A DNA stretch of 33,841 nucleotides. It comes from Pseudoflavonifractor capillosus. GTDB taxonomy: Bacteria > Bacillota > Clostridia > Oscillospirales > Oscillospiraceae. Where the stretch lies: NCBI RefSeq assembly GCF_016902575.1, contig NZ_JACSNZ010000019.1, positions 1 through 33,841 on the forward strand, in the 5' to 3' direction. Positions 25,059-31,828 of this stretch are shown piece by piece. Within the stretch, counting starts at the first letter, position 1; each line of letters opens with the position of its first letter. Both the position numbers and the translations under genes were made by a program. The notes beneath the pieces were generated by a model. The model was not told the origin of the DNA. It searched no databases and saw only the letters and a list, made by a program, of their open reading frames with translations.

Positions 25059-25109
25059 TTGACAGATGATAGGTTGATATGTATACTTGTATTAAGCTAA
25101 TAATACAAG
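25059..25109 (+). promoter_or_regulatory. Promoter and operator of the regulator-ABC operon
   Basis: TTGACA (25059-25064), a 17-bp spacer and TATACT (25082-25087). Overlapping the -10 box and the start of the transcript is a perfect inverted repeat, CTTGTATTA (25086-25094) and TAATACAAG (25101-25109), spacer AGCTAA. Its right arm overlaps the ribosome binding site. A repressor bound here would block transcription. Confidence 0.72.
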
Positions 25110-25120
25110 GAGGTGGAAGC

Positions 25121-25489
25121 ATGGGCTGGACCATTACGGACAACGGCCCCATCTGGATGCAGCTGCACCAGCAGCTGATGCAGCGGATTTCCGCCGGGGT
25201 ATACCCACGGGGGAGCAAGATCCCCACGGTGCGGGAGCTTGCCGCCGAGGCGGGGGTGAACCCCAACACCATGCAGCGGGCGCTGGCCCAGCTGGAGGCT
25301 GACGGGCTGGTGGTGACCAACCGCACGGCGGGGCGCACCGTCACCGAGGACGGGGAGGTGCTTGCCCGGATGTGCCGGCAGCTGGCCAGGGAACAGATCC
25401 GGGCCTATTTTGACGGCATGGAGAAGCTGGGATTTAGCCAGCAGCAGGCCAAAGAGTTTGTGCAAACCTGGAAGGAGGAAGAGAGATGA
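25121..25489 (+). CDS. YtrA-type GntR family regulator
   Basis: A 122-residue repressor. Residues about 10-75 form the GntR winged helix (IWMQLHQQLMQRISAGVYPRG, then SKIPTVRELAAEAGVNPNTMQRALAQLEADGLV), and the short C-terminal part (about 80-122) is a helical dimerisation tail, as in the YtrA subfamily, which has no large effector domain. The ATG at 25121 has AAGGAGGTGG close upstream. It overlaps the next gene by 4 bases (ATGA). YtrA regulators usually repress their own operon of ABC genes and respond to cell-envelope stress or peptide antibiotics; that applies here by analogy only. Confidence 0.92.
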   Translation: MGWTITDNGPIWMQLHQQLMQRISAGVYPRGSKIPTVRELAAEAGVNPNTMQRALAQLEADGLVVTNRTAGRTVTEDGEVLARMCRQLAREQIRAYFDGMEKLGFSQQQAKEFVQTWKEEER

Positions 25490-26217
25490 ACCAAGATTTG
25501 ATCGTCTGTCAGGGACTGGGCAAGACCTTTTCCCACACCAAGGCGCTCACGGATGTGAATTTGAACATCGGCCGGGGCAAGCTGGTGGGATTGCTGGGCC
25601 CCAACGGCTCGGGCAAGACCACCCTCATTAAGCTGCTGTGCGGGCTGTTGCAGCCCAGCTTCGGCTCCCTGACCATCAATGGCTACACCCCCGGGGTGGA
25701 GACCAAGGCCCATGTGAGCTATCTGCCTGACCGGATGTATTTTGCTGACTGGATGAAGACCCGGGATTTGGTGGACTTTTTCACCGACTTCTACCCGGAT
25801 TTCGACTGGAACAAGGCCAATGACATGTGCAAGAGCCTGAAGATCCAGCCCACCGACCGCATCAAGTCCATGTCCAAGGGCACCAAGGAGAAGCTGCAGC
25901 TGTGTCTGGCCATGAGCCGACAATCCCACCTGTATCTGCTGGATGAGCCCATCGCCGGGGTGGACCCCGCCGCCCGGGACTTTATTCTCAACACCATTTT
26001 AACCAATTATAACCCCGAGGCTACGGTGATGATTTCCACACATTTGATCGGCGATGTGGAACGTGTGCTGGACGAGGTGGTGTTCCTCCACCAGGGGCGG
26101 GTGATTCGCCACGACACCGTGGACGACATCCGCTCGCAGGAGGGCAAGAGTGTGGACGATGTGTTCCGGGATATGTTCCGGGCCAACCCCGACGGAGGTG
26201 AGTGGAATGCTTTCTAA
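25486..26217 (+). CDS. ABC transporter ATP-binding protein (first)
   Basis: The 243-residue ATPase subunit of a YtrB-like ABC exporter. Walker A GPNGSGKTT (38-46), the signature MSKGTKEKLQ (129-138, a divergent LSGGQ), Walker B LYLLDEP with GVDP following, and the H-loop histidine in ISTHLIGD. It overlaps the regulator gene by 4 bases and the downstream permease gene by 11 bases, so all three are translated together. The SKGTKEK signature is that of the YtrB/EcsA-like group that pairs with separate permeases. Substrate unknown. Confidence 0.93.
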   Translation: MNQDLIVCQGLGKTFSHTKALTDVNLNIGRGKLVGLLGPNGSGKTTLIKLLCGLLQPSFGSLTINGYTPGVETKAHVSYLPDRMYFADWMKTRDLVDFFTDFYPDFDWNKANDMCKSLKIQPTDRIKSMSKGTKEKLQLCLAMSRQSHLYLLDEPIAGVDPAARDFILNTILTNYNPEATVMISTHLIGDVERVLDEVVFLHQGRVIRHDTVDDIRSQEGKSVDDVFRDMFRANPDGGEWNAF

Positions 26218-27016
26218 GCTGCTGAAATATGATTTCAAATCCATCTTCAAGTTGTTCCTTCCCCTGTGGGGAGTGCTGCTGGTGGTGTCCACCATCAACC
26301 GCCTGTTTACCGGCGCTGGCCTGGATGCCGAGGGGGGCCTGGGTCTGGTCAACTCCCTGATGGTGCTGCTGTACATCCTGCTCATTGTGGCGGTGATGGT
26401 GGTGACCATCGTCATCATCATTGCCCGCTTCTACCAGGGGCTTTTGAAGGATGAGGGGTATCTCATGTTCACCATTCCGGTGCACACCTGGCAGCTCATC
26501 ACCTCCAAGCTCATCAGCGCCCTGGTCATCTCCCTGCTCAGCTCCCTGGTGGCTCTGGCCTCGGTGTTCATCATCGCCTCCTTCCCCGGCATGTGGGATG
26601 TGCTGGGGCAGGCCATGAAGGTGGCATCCCGAGAGGTGCCCAACTTTGTCCCCCTGGTGATTTTGATGGTGATCTCCTTCTTTGTGGGCCTCATCTGCTC
26701 CATTTCCCAGGTGTATGCCTCCATGGCTCTGGGCCATTTGGCGGGCAGCCACCGGGTGGGCTTCTCGGTGCTGGCCTTCATCGTGCTGAACATGGCCTGG
26801 TCCACCGTGGGCACCGTCATTGGCCTGTTTGGCTATCCGGACCTGACCAACTCCCTGATCACCATCACCGGAACGGATGCCTACCTCAATGTGGAGGGCT
26901 TTTCCAACCTGATGCTCACCTCCGTGGCGTGGGGGTTGGCCATCAACCTGGTGCGGTGTGCGGTGCACTTTGTCCTCACCAACTACATTCTCAGCCGCCG
27001 GCTGAACCTGGAGTAA
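26207..27016 (+). CDS. ABC transporter permease (first)
   Basis: A 269-residue membrane protein with six hydrophobic segments and an N-terminal cytoplasmic LLKYDFKSIFKLFLPLW stretch typical of ABC-2-like permeases that act with YtrB-type ATPases. The block FTIPVHTWQLITSKLISALV after the second segment is a known coupling-loop region of this group. The ATG at 26207 has GGAGG (26194-26198) about 8 bases upstream and overlaps the ATPase gene. The second ATPase gene follows after 28 bp. Confidence 0.85.
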   Translation: MLSKLLKYDFKSIFKLFLPLWGVLLVVSTINRLFTGAGLDAEGGLGLVNSLMVLLYILLIVAVMVVTIVIIIARFYQGLLKDEGYLMFTIPVHTWQLITSKLISALVISLLSSLVALASVFIIASFPGMWDVLGQAMKVASREVPNFVPLVILMVISFFVGLICSISQVYASMALGHLAGSHRVGFSVLAFIVLNMAWSTVGTVIGLFGYPDLTNSLITITGTDAYLNVEGFSNLMLTSVAWGLAINLVRCAVHFVLTNYILSRRLNLE

Positions 27017-27044
27017 TCCATTTATCAGAGAGAGGAGCGTTCCC

Positions 27045-27761
27045 ATGCAGCTGATTCTTGACCAAATCACCAAGTCTTTCGGCACCAAGCAGGTGCTGAA
27101 AGGTGCCAGCTTCACCTTTGAAAAGGGAAAAATCTACGGTCTTTTGGGCCGCAACGGCTCAGGTAAGACCACCTTGTTCAACTGCCTGTCCGCCGAGTTT
27201 CCCGCAGACAGCGGCACTGTGACTTTGGCGGATGACTACGGCCAGACCCGCACCCCCAAGCAGGGTGACATCGGCTATGTGCTCTCCACCCCTGTGGTGC
27301 CGGAGTTTCTCACCGGGCGGGAGTTTGTGAAGTTCTTCCAGGAGATCACCGGGGACAAAAGCGGGCGCACTCCGGAACAGTGGCTGGATTTGGTGGGGCT
27401 GGCTGCCGACGATGCCCACCGGCTCATGCGGGGGTACTCCCACGGCATGAAGCACAAGATTCAGATGCTGTGCTTTCTCATTGGCAGGCCCCCGGTGATT
27501 TTGCTGGATGAGCCGCTGACCAGCTTTGACGTGGTGGCGGCGCTGGAGATGAAAAATCTGCTGCGGGAGATGAAGGAGGATCACATCATCCTCTTCTCCA
27601 CCCACATTCTCCAGCTGGCCCAGGATCTGTGCGATGAGATCGTCCTCCTCCATCAGGGGGAGCTGGAGGGAGTGGACAACGCCAAGATCCACACCCCCGA
27701 GTTTGAGTCCTACATTGTCCAGCTGCTCACCCAGGAGGACGAGGAGGGGGTGGAGGCATGA
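27045..27761 (+). CDS. ABC transporter ATP-binding protein (second)
   Basis: A 238-residue ATPase. Walker A GRNGSGKTT (35-43), the divergent signature YSHGMKHKIQ, Walker B VILLDEPLTSFD and the H-loop FSTHILQLA. GAGAGGAG lies about 9 bases before the ATG. It overlaps the large permease gene by 4 bases (ATGA), so these two form one exporter, distinct from the first pair. Sequence similarity between the two ATPases is limited to the core motifs, so this is not a recent tandem duplication. Confidence 0.92.
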   Translation: MQLILDQITKSFGTKQVLKGASFTFEKGKIYGLLGRNGSGKTTLFNCLSAEFPADSGTVTLADDYGQTRTPKQGDIGYVLSTPVVPEFLTGREFVKFFQEITGDKSGRTPEQWLDLVGLAADDAHRLMRGYSHGMKHKIQMLCFLIGRPPVILLDEPLTSFDVVAALEMKNLLREMKEDHIILFSTHILQLAQDLCDEIVLLHQGELEGVDNAKIHTPEFESYIVQLLTQEDEEGVEA

Positions 27762-29386
27762 ACCTCACCTGTACCTGGCAAATTTACCGCATCCGTTCCG
27801 CCTTGGCGGGGAACCAGCTGATTTACTGGTTGGGACGGGTGCCCCTTTTGAAGCGGGTGTTCACCGACAAGCTGTACTCCGCCGGGGAGGGAAAGCTGGT
27901 GCTGTCCATCCTGGTCACCCTGTACCGAGGGGTGCGGGCGTTGCTGGGCAAGGCCATTTATCTGGCCGTCATCTGGCTGGTGCCTCTGGCGCTGTCCGAC
28001 ATGGAGGTGTTCTCCCAGGAGGCTTTTTCCACCTCGGTGTGGATCTTCTTCTGGCTCAGCTTTGTGGCGGGCACCATGATGCAGCCCATCTCGGTGCAGC
28101 CCTCCCAGCTGAAGTACACCTGTGTGCGCCAGATGGGGATGGATGCCGCCGAATATCAGAAAAGCGAGATCCTCACCAGCCACCTGTCTGCCTTTGCCGG
28201 GTTTACCCCCTTTCTGCTGCTGTGGGCTGGCCTGACGGGAGCGGGGGTGTTCCAGGGGCTGCTGCTGTCCCTGGCCCTGGCAGGTGTGCGCATGGTGGCG
28301 GAGTGGTTCCACCTGGCGCTGTACGCCAAGTTCCACCGTGTACCCAGCGCCAAGGCCATGTATATTCTCGCACTGGTTGTGGCCTGCCTGGCCGCTGCAT
28401 TTGTGCCCATGTCTTTTGGGGCGGTGCCCGACCTGGCCCAATACCTGCTCTATCCGGCCACCGTGACCCTGCTGGTGGCGGTGGGCTGCCTGTGCGCCCG
28501 GGTCATTGCCCGCTATCCCCACCACTATGAGCTGATTCTGGACACCTGTCAGGCGGAGAAGATCTCCGGAGAGGCCGCCAAGAAGAAGGCCAGCAGCGTA
28601 CAGTTTGAGCAGGTGAAGCTGCGGGACAGCGACCTGGACACCAAGGGCGACTTCTCCCGTCTCCACGGATGGAAGTACCTCCAGGCCGTCTTCTTCCACC
28701 GTCATCGGCGGATGCTCCTCAAGCCTGTGGTCATTACCGTGGGCATTGTGGCAGCCCTGACGGTACTGGGCTGCGGAGGGATTTTGTGGCTGGGGCTCCA
28801 GGGGCGGGGAGAGGAAATGGTGGAGGTGTTCTCCCGTGTGACCCGTGCTCTGCCCATGTGTGTGTTCCTGCTCTACCTCATGGACAACACCGTGGGGGAG
28901 CGCATCTGCAAGGCCATGTTCTACAACTGTGACCTGGCTTTGCTGCGCTACGGCTGGTACCGGGAGCGGGATGCCATTTTGAAGAACTTCTTTCTCCGCT
29001 GGCGTATGCTCAGCGGGGTGAACCTGCTGCTGAGTGGCACGGTTTGCGGGATGTTTGTCCTTCTCACCGTCCTGGCGGGGGGACGGCCCCCTGTGGGAGA
29101 GTTCATCCTCTTCTTGCTGGCCCTTTTGTCCCTGGGGGTGTTCTTTGCCACCCACTCCCTGGCTCTGTACTATCTGTTCCAGCCCTACACTTCGGAGCTG
29201 GACACCAAAAACCCCATGTTCAAGCTGCTGAACTTTTTGATGTATGTAGTGTGCTATGCGGCCTTGCAGGTCAAGAGCACCCCCACCTGGTTTGCCCTTT
29301 TGGTGTTCGGGGTGACAGTGGTGTACTCGGTGGTGATGCTGGTGCTGGTGCTGCGCCGGGCGCCCAAGACCTTCCGGGTGAAATAA
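27758..29386 (+). CDS. Large ABC transporter permease (second)
   Basis: A 542-residue polytopic membrane protein with about ten to twelve hydrophobic segments, roughly twice the size of the first permease. The N-terminal half carries QPISVQPSQLKYTCVRQMGM after the second or third segment, and a charged cytoplasmic loop lies near the middle (about residues 255-305, rich in Lys, Glu and Asp). It resembles the single-chain permeases encoded beside ATPases such as the EcsB/YthQ-like group, but I cannot name the family firmly. Its start overlaps the ATPase gene by 4 bases. A terminator ends the five-gene operon directly after it. Confidence 0.78.
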   Translation: MNLTCTWQIYRIRSALAGNQLIYWLGRVPLLKRVFTDKLYSAGEGKLVLSILVTLYRGVRALLGKAIYLAVIWLVPLALSDMEVFSQEAFSTSVWIFFWLSFVAGTMMQPISVQPSQLKYTCVRQMGMDAAEYQKSEILTSHLSAFAGFTPFLLLWAGLTGAGVFQGLLLSLALAGVRMVAEWFHLALYAKFHRVPSAKAMYILALVVACLAAAFVPMSFGAVPDLAQYLLYPATVTLLVAVGCLCARVIARYPHHYELILDTCQAEKISGEAAKKKASSVQFEQVKLRDSDLDTKGDFSRLHGWKYLQAVFFHRHRRMLLKPVVITVGIVAALTVLGCGGILWLGLQGRGEEMVEVFSRVTRALPMCVFLLYLMDNTVGERICKAMFYNCDLALLRYGWYRERDAILKNFFLRWRMLSGVNLLLSGTVCGMFVLLTVLAGGRPPVGEFILFLLALLSLGVFFATHSLALYYLFQPYTSELDTKNPMFKLLNFLMYVVCYAALQVKSTPTWFALLVFGVTVVYSVVMLVLVLRRAPKTFRVK

Positions 29387-29390
29387 CCTC

Positions 29391-29427
29391 CCGCCGGAGA
29401 GATGCTGCGCGTCTCTCCGGCGGTTTT
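29391..29427 (+). terminator. ABC operon terminator
   Basis: Perfect 12-bp stem CCGCCGGAGAGA-(9)-TCTCTCCGGCGG followed by TTTT, starting 5 bases after the permease stop codon. Confidence 0.88.
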
Positions 29428-29486
29428 GTCTGCGTCTATGGTGGCTTGGTTTCAGGCTTGCCAGCCGGGTGGCGACGCTCCGCTGG

Positions 29487-29544
29487 GGTGACTTTCTGAT
29501 GGGCAGAAAGTCACCAAAGACCCACCAAAGGGAGATCCCTTTGG
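29487..29544 (+). repeat. Two-hairpin module 3
   Basis: Hairpin A is GGTGACTTTCTG-atggg-CAGAAAGTCACC (12 bp). The linker is AAAGACCCA, the only one that departs from AAAGAATCGC. Hairpin B is CCAAAGGGA-ga-TCCCTTTGG (29525-29544). GCTCCGC lies a few bases upstream. Confidence 0.78.
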
Positions 29545-29875
29545 AAACCCCAGGATTTCATTATTTTTTCCTGTACAGGCCCAAGTCGGCCCTGGGCCTG
29601 GTGGGGCTGGTTGGATGGCTGGGCACATCTCTGGGCAGTTTCTACTCTGCTGGCAGTTTCCGCTCCTTCCACCAGGGCCTCAGGTCTGGGGGAGCGGCCT
29701 CGCCCGGCCGCCGTCGGCCGGGGTGCGCCACAGGGAGGGCCGAAAACAAGAGAATGGCGCACCACCCCAGCAGCGATCGAGAAGAGGAGAGCCGCTTTCC
29801 CTCCTGGTATGGCACCCGCCCTTCGGCCCGGTCTGGGAAGCAACTCCTGACAGCCCAGAACAGCGGGGTGGATTC

Positions 29876-29942
29876 CCAAAGGAGGGGGAAGGCCCCTCCT
29901 TTGGCGATTCTTTCGTCTCTTTCTCATCGCTGAGAAAGAGAC
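29876..29942 (-). repeat. Two-hairpin module 4 (inverted)
   Basis: Hairpin B is CCAAAGGAGGGG-gaagg-CCCCTCCTTTGG (12 bp, 29876-29904). The linker is GCGATTCTTT. Hairpin A is GTCTCTTTCTC-atcgct-GAGAAAGAGAC (29915-29942), followed by GCGGAGC. Confidence 0.8.
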
Positions 29943-30039
29943 CCTGCGGAGCAAGCCCAGGCCGGCAAGCCTGTGCTGCTGGGAGATGGAAAAAATCAGG
30001 CCCTCTCCGTCAGTTCTGGACGAGGCGGAGCGTGTCCCC

Positions 30040-30068
30040 TTGCCTTTTGGAGTGGTTTTGGATAAGAT
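30040..30068 (+). promoter_or_regulatory. rlmA promoter
   Basis: TTGCCT (30040-30045), a 17-bp spacer and TAAGAT (30063-30068), about 33 bases before the rlmA start codon and just right of repeat region 2. Confidence 0.5.
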
Positions 30069-30100
30069 AGAGAAAAACAAACCACAAAAGGAAGATTGCC

Positions 30101-30916
30101 ATGAGTCTGTTCCGCTGCCCCATCTGCGCTGCCCCTCTCACCCGGGCAGGGCGCACCTATACCTGCCCCAACCGGCACAGCTACGACGTGGCCAAAGAGG
30201 GGTATGTCCATCTGCTGCCTGCCAATCAAAAGCACTCGGCCAACCCCGGGGACGACAAGGCCATGATCGCCGCCCGCACCGCCTTTCTGGATGGAGACTA
30301 CTACGCCCCTCTGCGGGACGCCCTCTGCGCCGCTGTGTCCGCCCACGGGGGAGAAAGCCCCAAAATCCTGGACGTGGGATGCGGGGAAGGGTACTACACC
30401 CAGGGGCTGGCCCAACTGCGGGGGGTGCAGATTGCCGGGGTAGACCTGTCCAAGGCGGGGCTGAAACGGGCCGCCCGCCGGGTGAAGGAGGGGGAGTTTG
30501 CCGTGGCCTCGGTGTACCATCTGCCGGTGGAGGATGAGGCCGTGGACGTGGTGGTGGACTGCTTTGCCCCTCTGGCCCTGGAGGAGTACCGCCGGGTACT
30601 GCGCCCCGGCGGGCTGTTTGTGTACGTGGTGCCCGCTCCCCTGCACCTGATGGAAATGAAAGCGGTGCTCTATGACACCCCCTACCCCAACCCCGAGGAG
30701 CGGGTGGAGTATGAAGGGTTCACCTATGTGGATATCATTCCAGTGACCACCACCTTCACCCTCTGGGGCCAGCAGCCCATTCAGGCCCTGTTCGGCATGA
30801 CCCCCTACGCCTGGAAGACCCCCAAGGCCGGGGTGGAGCGGCTGGGCCAGCTGTCTGAGCTCACCGTGACGGCAGACTTCCGGGTGCATGTGTTTCAGAA
30901 AGGGCAAAATGGTTGA
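30101..30916 (+). CDS. rlmA: 23S rRNA (guanine-N1)-methyltransferase, RlmA family
   Basis: Methylates N1 of a guanine in helix 35 of 23S rRNA (G745 or G748 type); the Gram-positive form is linked to tylosin-type macrolide response. The 271-residue product opens with the family's zinc finger, Cys6, Cys9, Cys22 and His26 (FRCPICAAPL, YTCPNRHSYD), then GYVHLLPANQ and the SAM-binding motif ILDVGCGEGYYT (89-100). AAGGAAG lies about 8 bases before the ATG. Which guanine is modified cannot be told from this. Its TGA stop overlaps the -35 box of the next promoter. Confidence 0.93.
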   Translation: MSLFRCPICAAPLTRAGRTYTCPNRHSYDVAKEGYVHLLPANQKHSANPGDDKAMIAARTAFLDGDYYAPLRDALCAAVSAHGGESPKILDVGCGEGYYTQGLAQLRGVQIAGVDLSKAGLKRAARRVKEGEFAVASVYHLPVEDEAVDVVVDCFAPLALEEYRRVLRPGGLFVYVVPAPLHLMEMKAVLYDTPYPNPEERVEYEGFTYVDIIPVTTTFTLWGQQPIQALFGMTPYAWKTPKAGVERLGQLSELTVTADFRVHVFQKGQNG

Positions 30917-30941
30917 CATAAATTTGGTTTGTGTGTATAAT
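30913..30941 (+). promoter_or_regulatory. Full-consensus sigma-A promoter before the PBECR4 gene
   Basis: TTGACA (30913-30918), exactly 17 bp, TATAAT (30936-30941). Both hexamers are perfect. The -35 box includes the rlmA stop codon. This is the strongest promoter match in the window. Confidence 0.85.
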
Positions 30942-30947
30942 GATAGT

Positions 30948-31142
30948 ACCAGATAGGCAACGGCGTGTGTCTATCTAAGCGTTGACACAAGGGAGTGTGC
31001 CGGTACGCATTGCCTTGTAGAGCTTTCAGGAGGGGTTGTGCAGTGTTACCTCAAGCCGGCTAGGCTAAGAGCCGAAAGAAAATGCTCCGAAGTGTCCCGT
31101 CCTTGTGGCGGGGCACTTTGCTGTTTTATGGGAGAGAAAAAC
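30948..31142 (+). promoter_or_regulatory. Long structured leader of the PBECR4 gene
   Basis: About 195 bases of leader. It contains AGATAG / CTATCT and CGGCT / AGCCG pairs, then AAGTGTCCCG-(9)-CGGGGCACTT (31090-31118, one G-U pair) followed by TTGCTGTTTT, which resembles a terminator. An internal AGGAGG (31028-31033) precedes a GTG at 31038 that is in frame with the gene. Attenuation is plausible but not shown. Confidence 0.4.
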
Positions 31143-31724
31143 ATGGACATACTACATGATAGCGCACAGGCTTTTTTTCGGCTGCTGGATTATGAATATG
31201 ACGTTGTAATTGGGCGCAAGGGACAGAGCATCGCTTTCACCATTGCCTTTGACAAATCCCATTTCCACCATTTGGCGGGACTGCACAAGATGAGAGACAT
31301 GCCGATGTTATCCAGAGGGAAGCGAGAGAGAATTTTTGATCATATTCTATCGGGGAAAATGACGCAAGCACAGGTGGAAAAGAGTATTTTCTTCCAAGAA
31401 AACATTCGGAGATTGGAACATGTTGCTCAACTAGAAAGTTTGCTGGACAACAACCGCCTAATATTCCGCTACCTGCCTCAAAAGGCGGGATTTTCAAAAA
31501 TCCAGGCGGATTTTGTGCTGGAGCACCAGTTGGATGCCCAGATTTTCTACTTGTTTTTGATTGGGGAGGCAGGGGGACAGCGACAAATATGTACCTCCTT
31601 TTTTCCCAAAGAACATATGGACTATACCAAGGGACAGAGCAAGTATACCCTGTTGAAAAAGGTCAAACGAAACATACGAACAGGGGAGTGTATGATACAG
31701 GTAAACCGCCTCAGCCCCAAGTAG
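31143..31724 (+). CDS. PBECR4-domain protein, putative nuclease or toxin-related
   Basis: A 193-residue protein resembling PBECR4 (phage Barnase-EndoU-ColicinE5/D-RelE-like nuclease family 4), found on mobile elements and plasmids of Firmicutes. Matching features: YEYDVVIGRKGQSIAFTIAF near 18-36, FDKSHFHHLAGLHKM (36-50), ILSGKMT (68-74), and CTSFFPKEHMDYTKGQSKY (150-168), with His, Lys and Tyr side chains that could form an RNase-like site. Activity is predicted only. The ATG at 31143 with GGGAGAG upstream fits the family start; a GTG at 31038 would add 35 residues of unlikely sequence. GC content is well below its neighbours, so it is probably acquired. No antitoxin gene is next to it. Confidence 0.72.
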   Translation: MDILHDSAQAFFRLLDYEYDVVIGRKGQSIAFTIAFDKSHFHHLAGLHKMRDMPMLSRGKRERIFDHILSGKMTQAQVEKSIFFQENIRRLEHVAQLESLLDNNRLIFRYLPQKAGFSKIQADFVLEHQLDAQIFYLFLIGEAGGQRQICTSFFPKEHMDYTKGQSKYTLLKKVKRNIRTGECMIQVNRLSPK

Positions 31725-31762
31725 AGACCCGCACTTTAAGGCGGAAGGGTGGCAGCTATACC

Positions 31763-31791
31763 TTGCACGAATCCCAGTTCTGTGCTATGAT
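31763..31791 (+). promoter_or_regulatory. pepF promoter
   Basis: TTGCAC (31763-31768), a 17-bp spacer and TATGAT (31786-31791) with extended -10 TGC. It lies between the PBECR4 gene and pepF, so pepF does not rely on the upstream promoter. Confidence 0.65.
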
Positions 31792-31828
31792 TTCTCTATC
31801 AAACTGACATGCTAAGGAGGAAATTTCC

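Larger units (their letters stand above)
29440..29980. repeat. Structured repeat region 2, no gene
   Basis: The second copy of the region at 23104-23889. Hairpin modules at 29487-29544 and 29876-29942 face each other across a core of about 330 bp that shares long strings with region 1 (GGGCCGAAA, GGTATGGCACCCGCCCTTCGG with one change, GCAACTCCTGACAGC, GCGGGGTGGATTCC). Flanking GACGCTCCGCTGGGG occurs here and, inverted, beside module 2. No supported gene. Confidence 0.75.

Noticed and set aside
29469-30080. Overlapping ORFs on both strands in structured repeat region 2
   Set aside because: No ribosome binding sites, no conserved frame with region 1 and low-complexity sequence.
31038-31142. 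A longer PBECR4 protein starting at GTG 31038
   Set aside because: It has a ribosome binding site, but the added 35 residues run through a leader hairpin and do not resemble the family; kept only as a possible leader reading frame.
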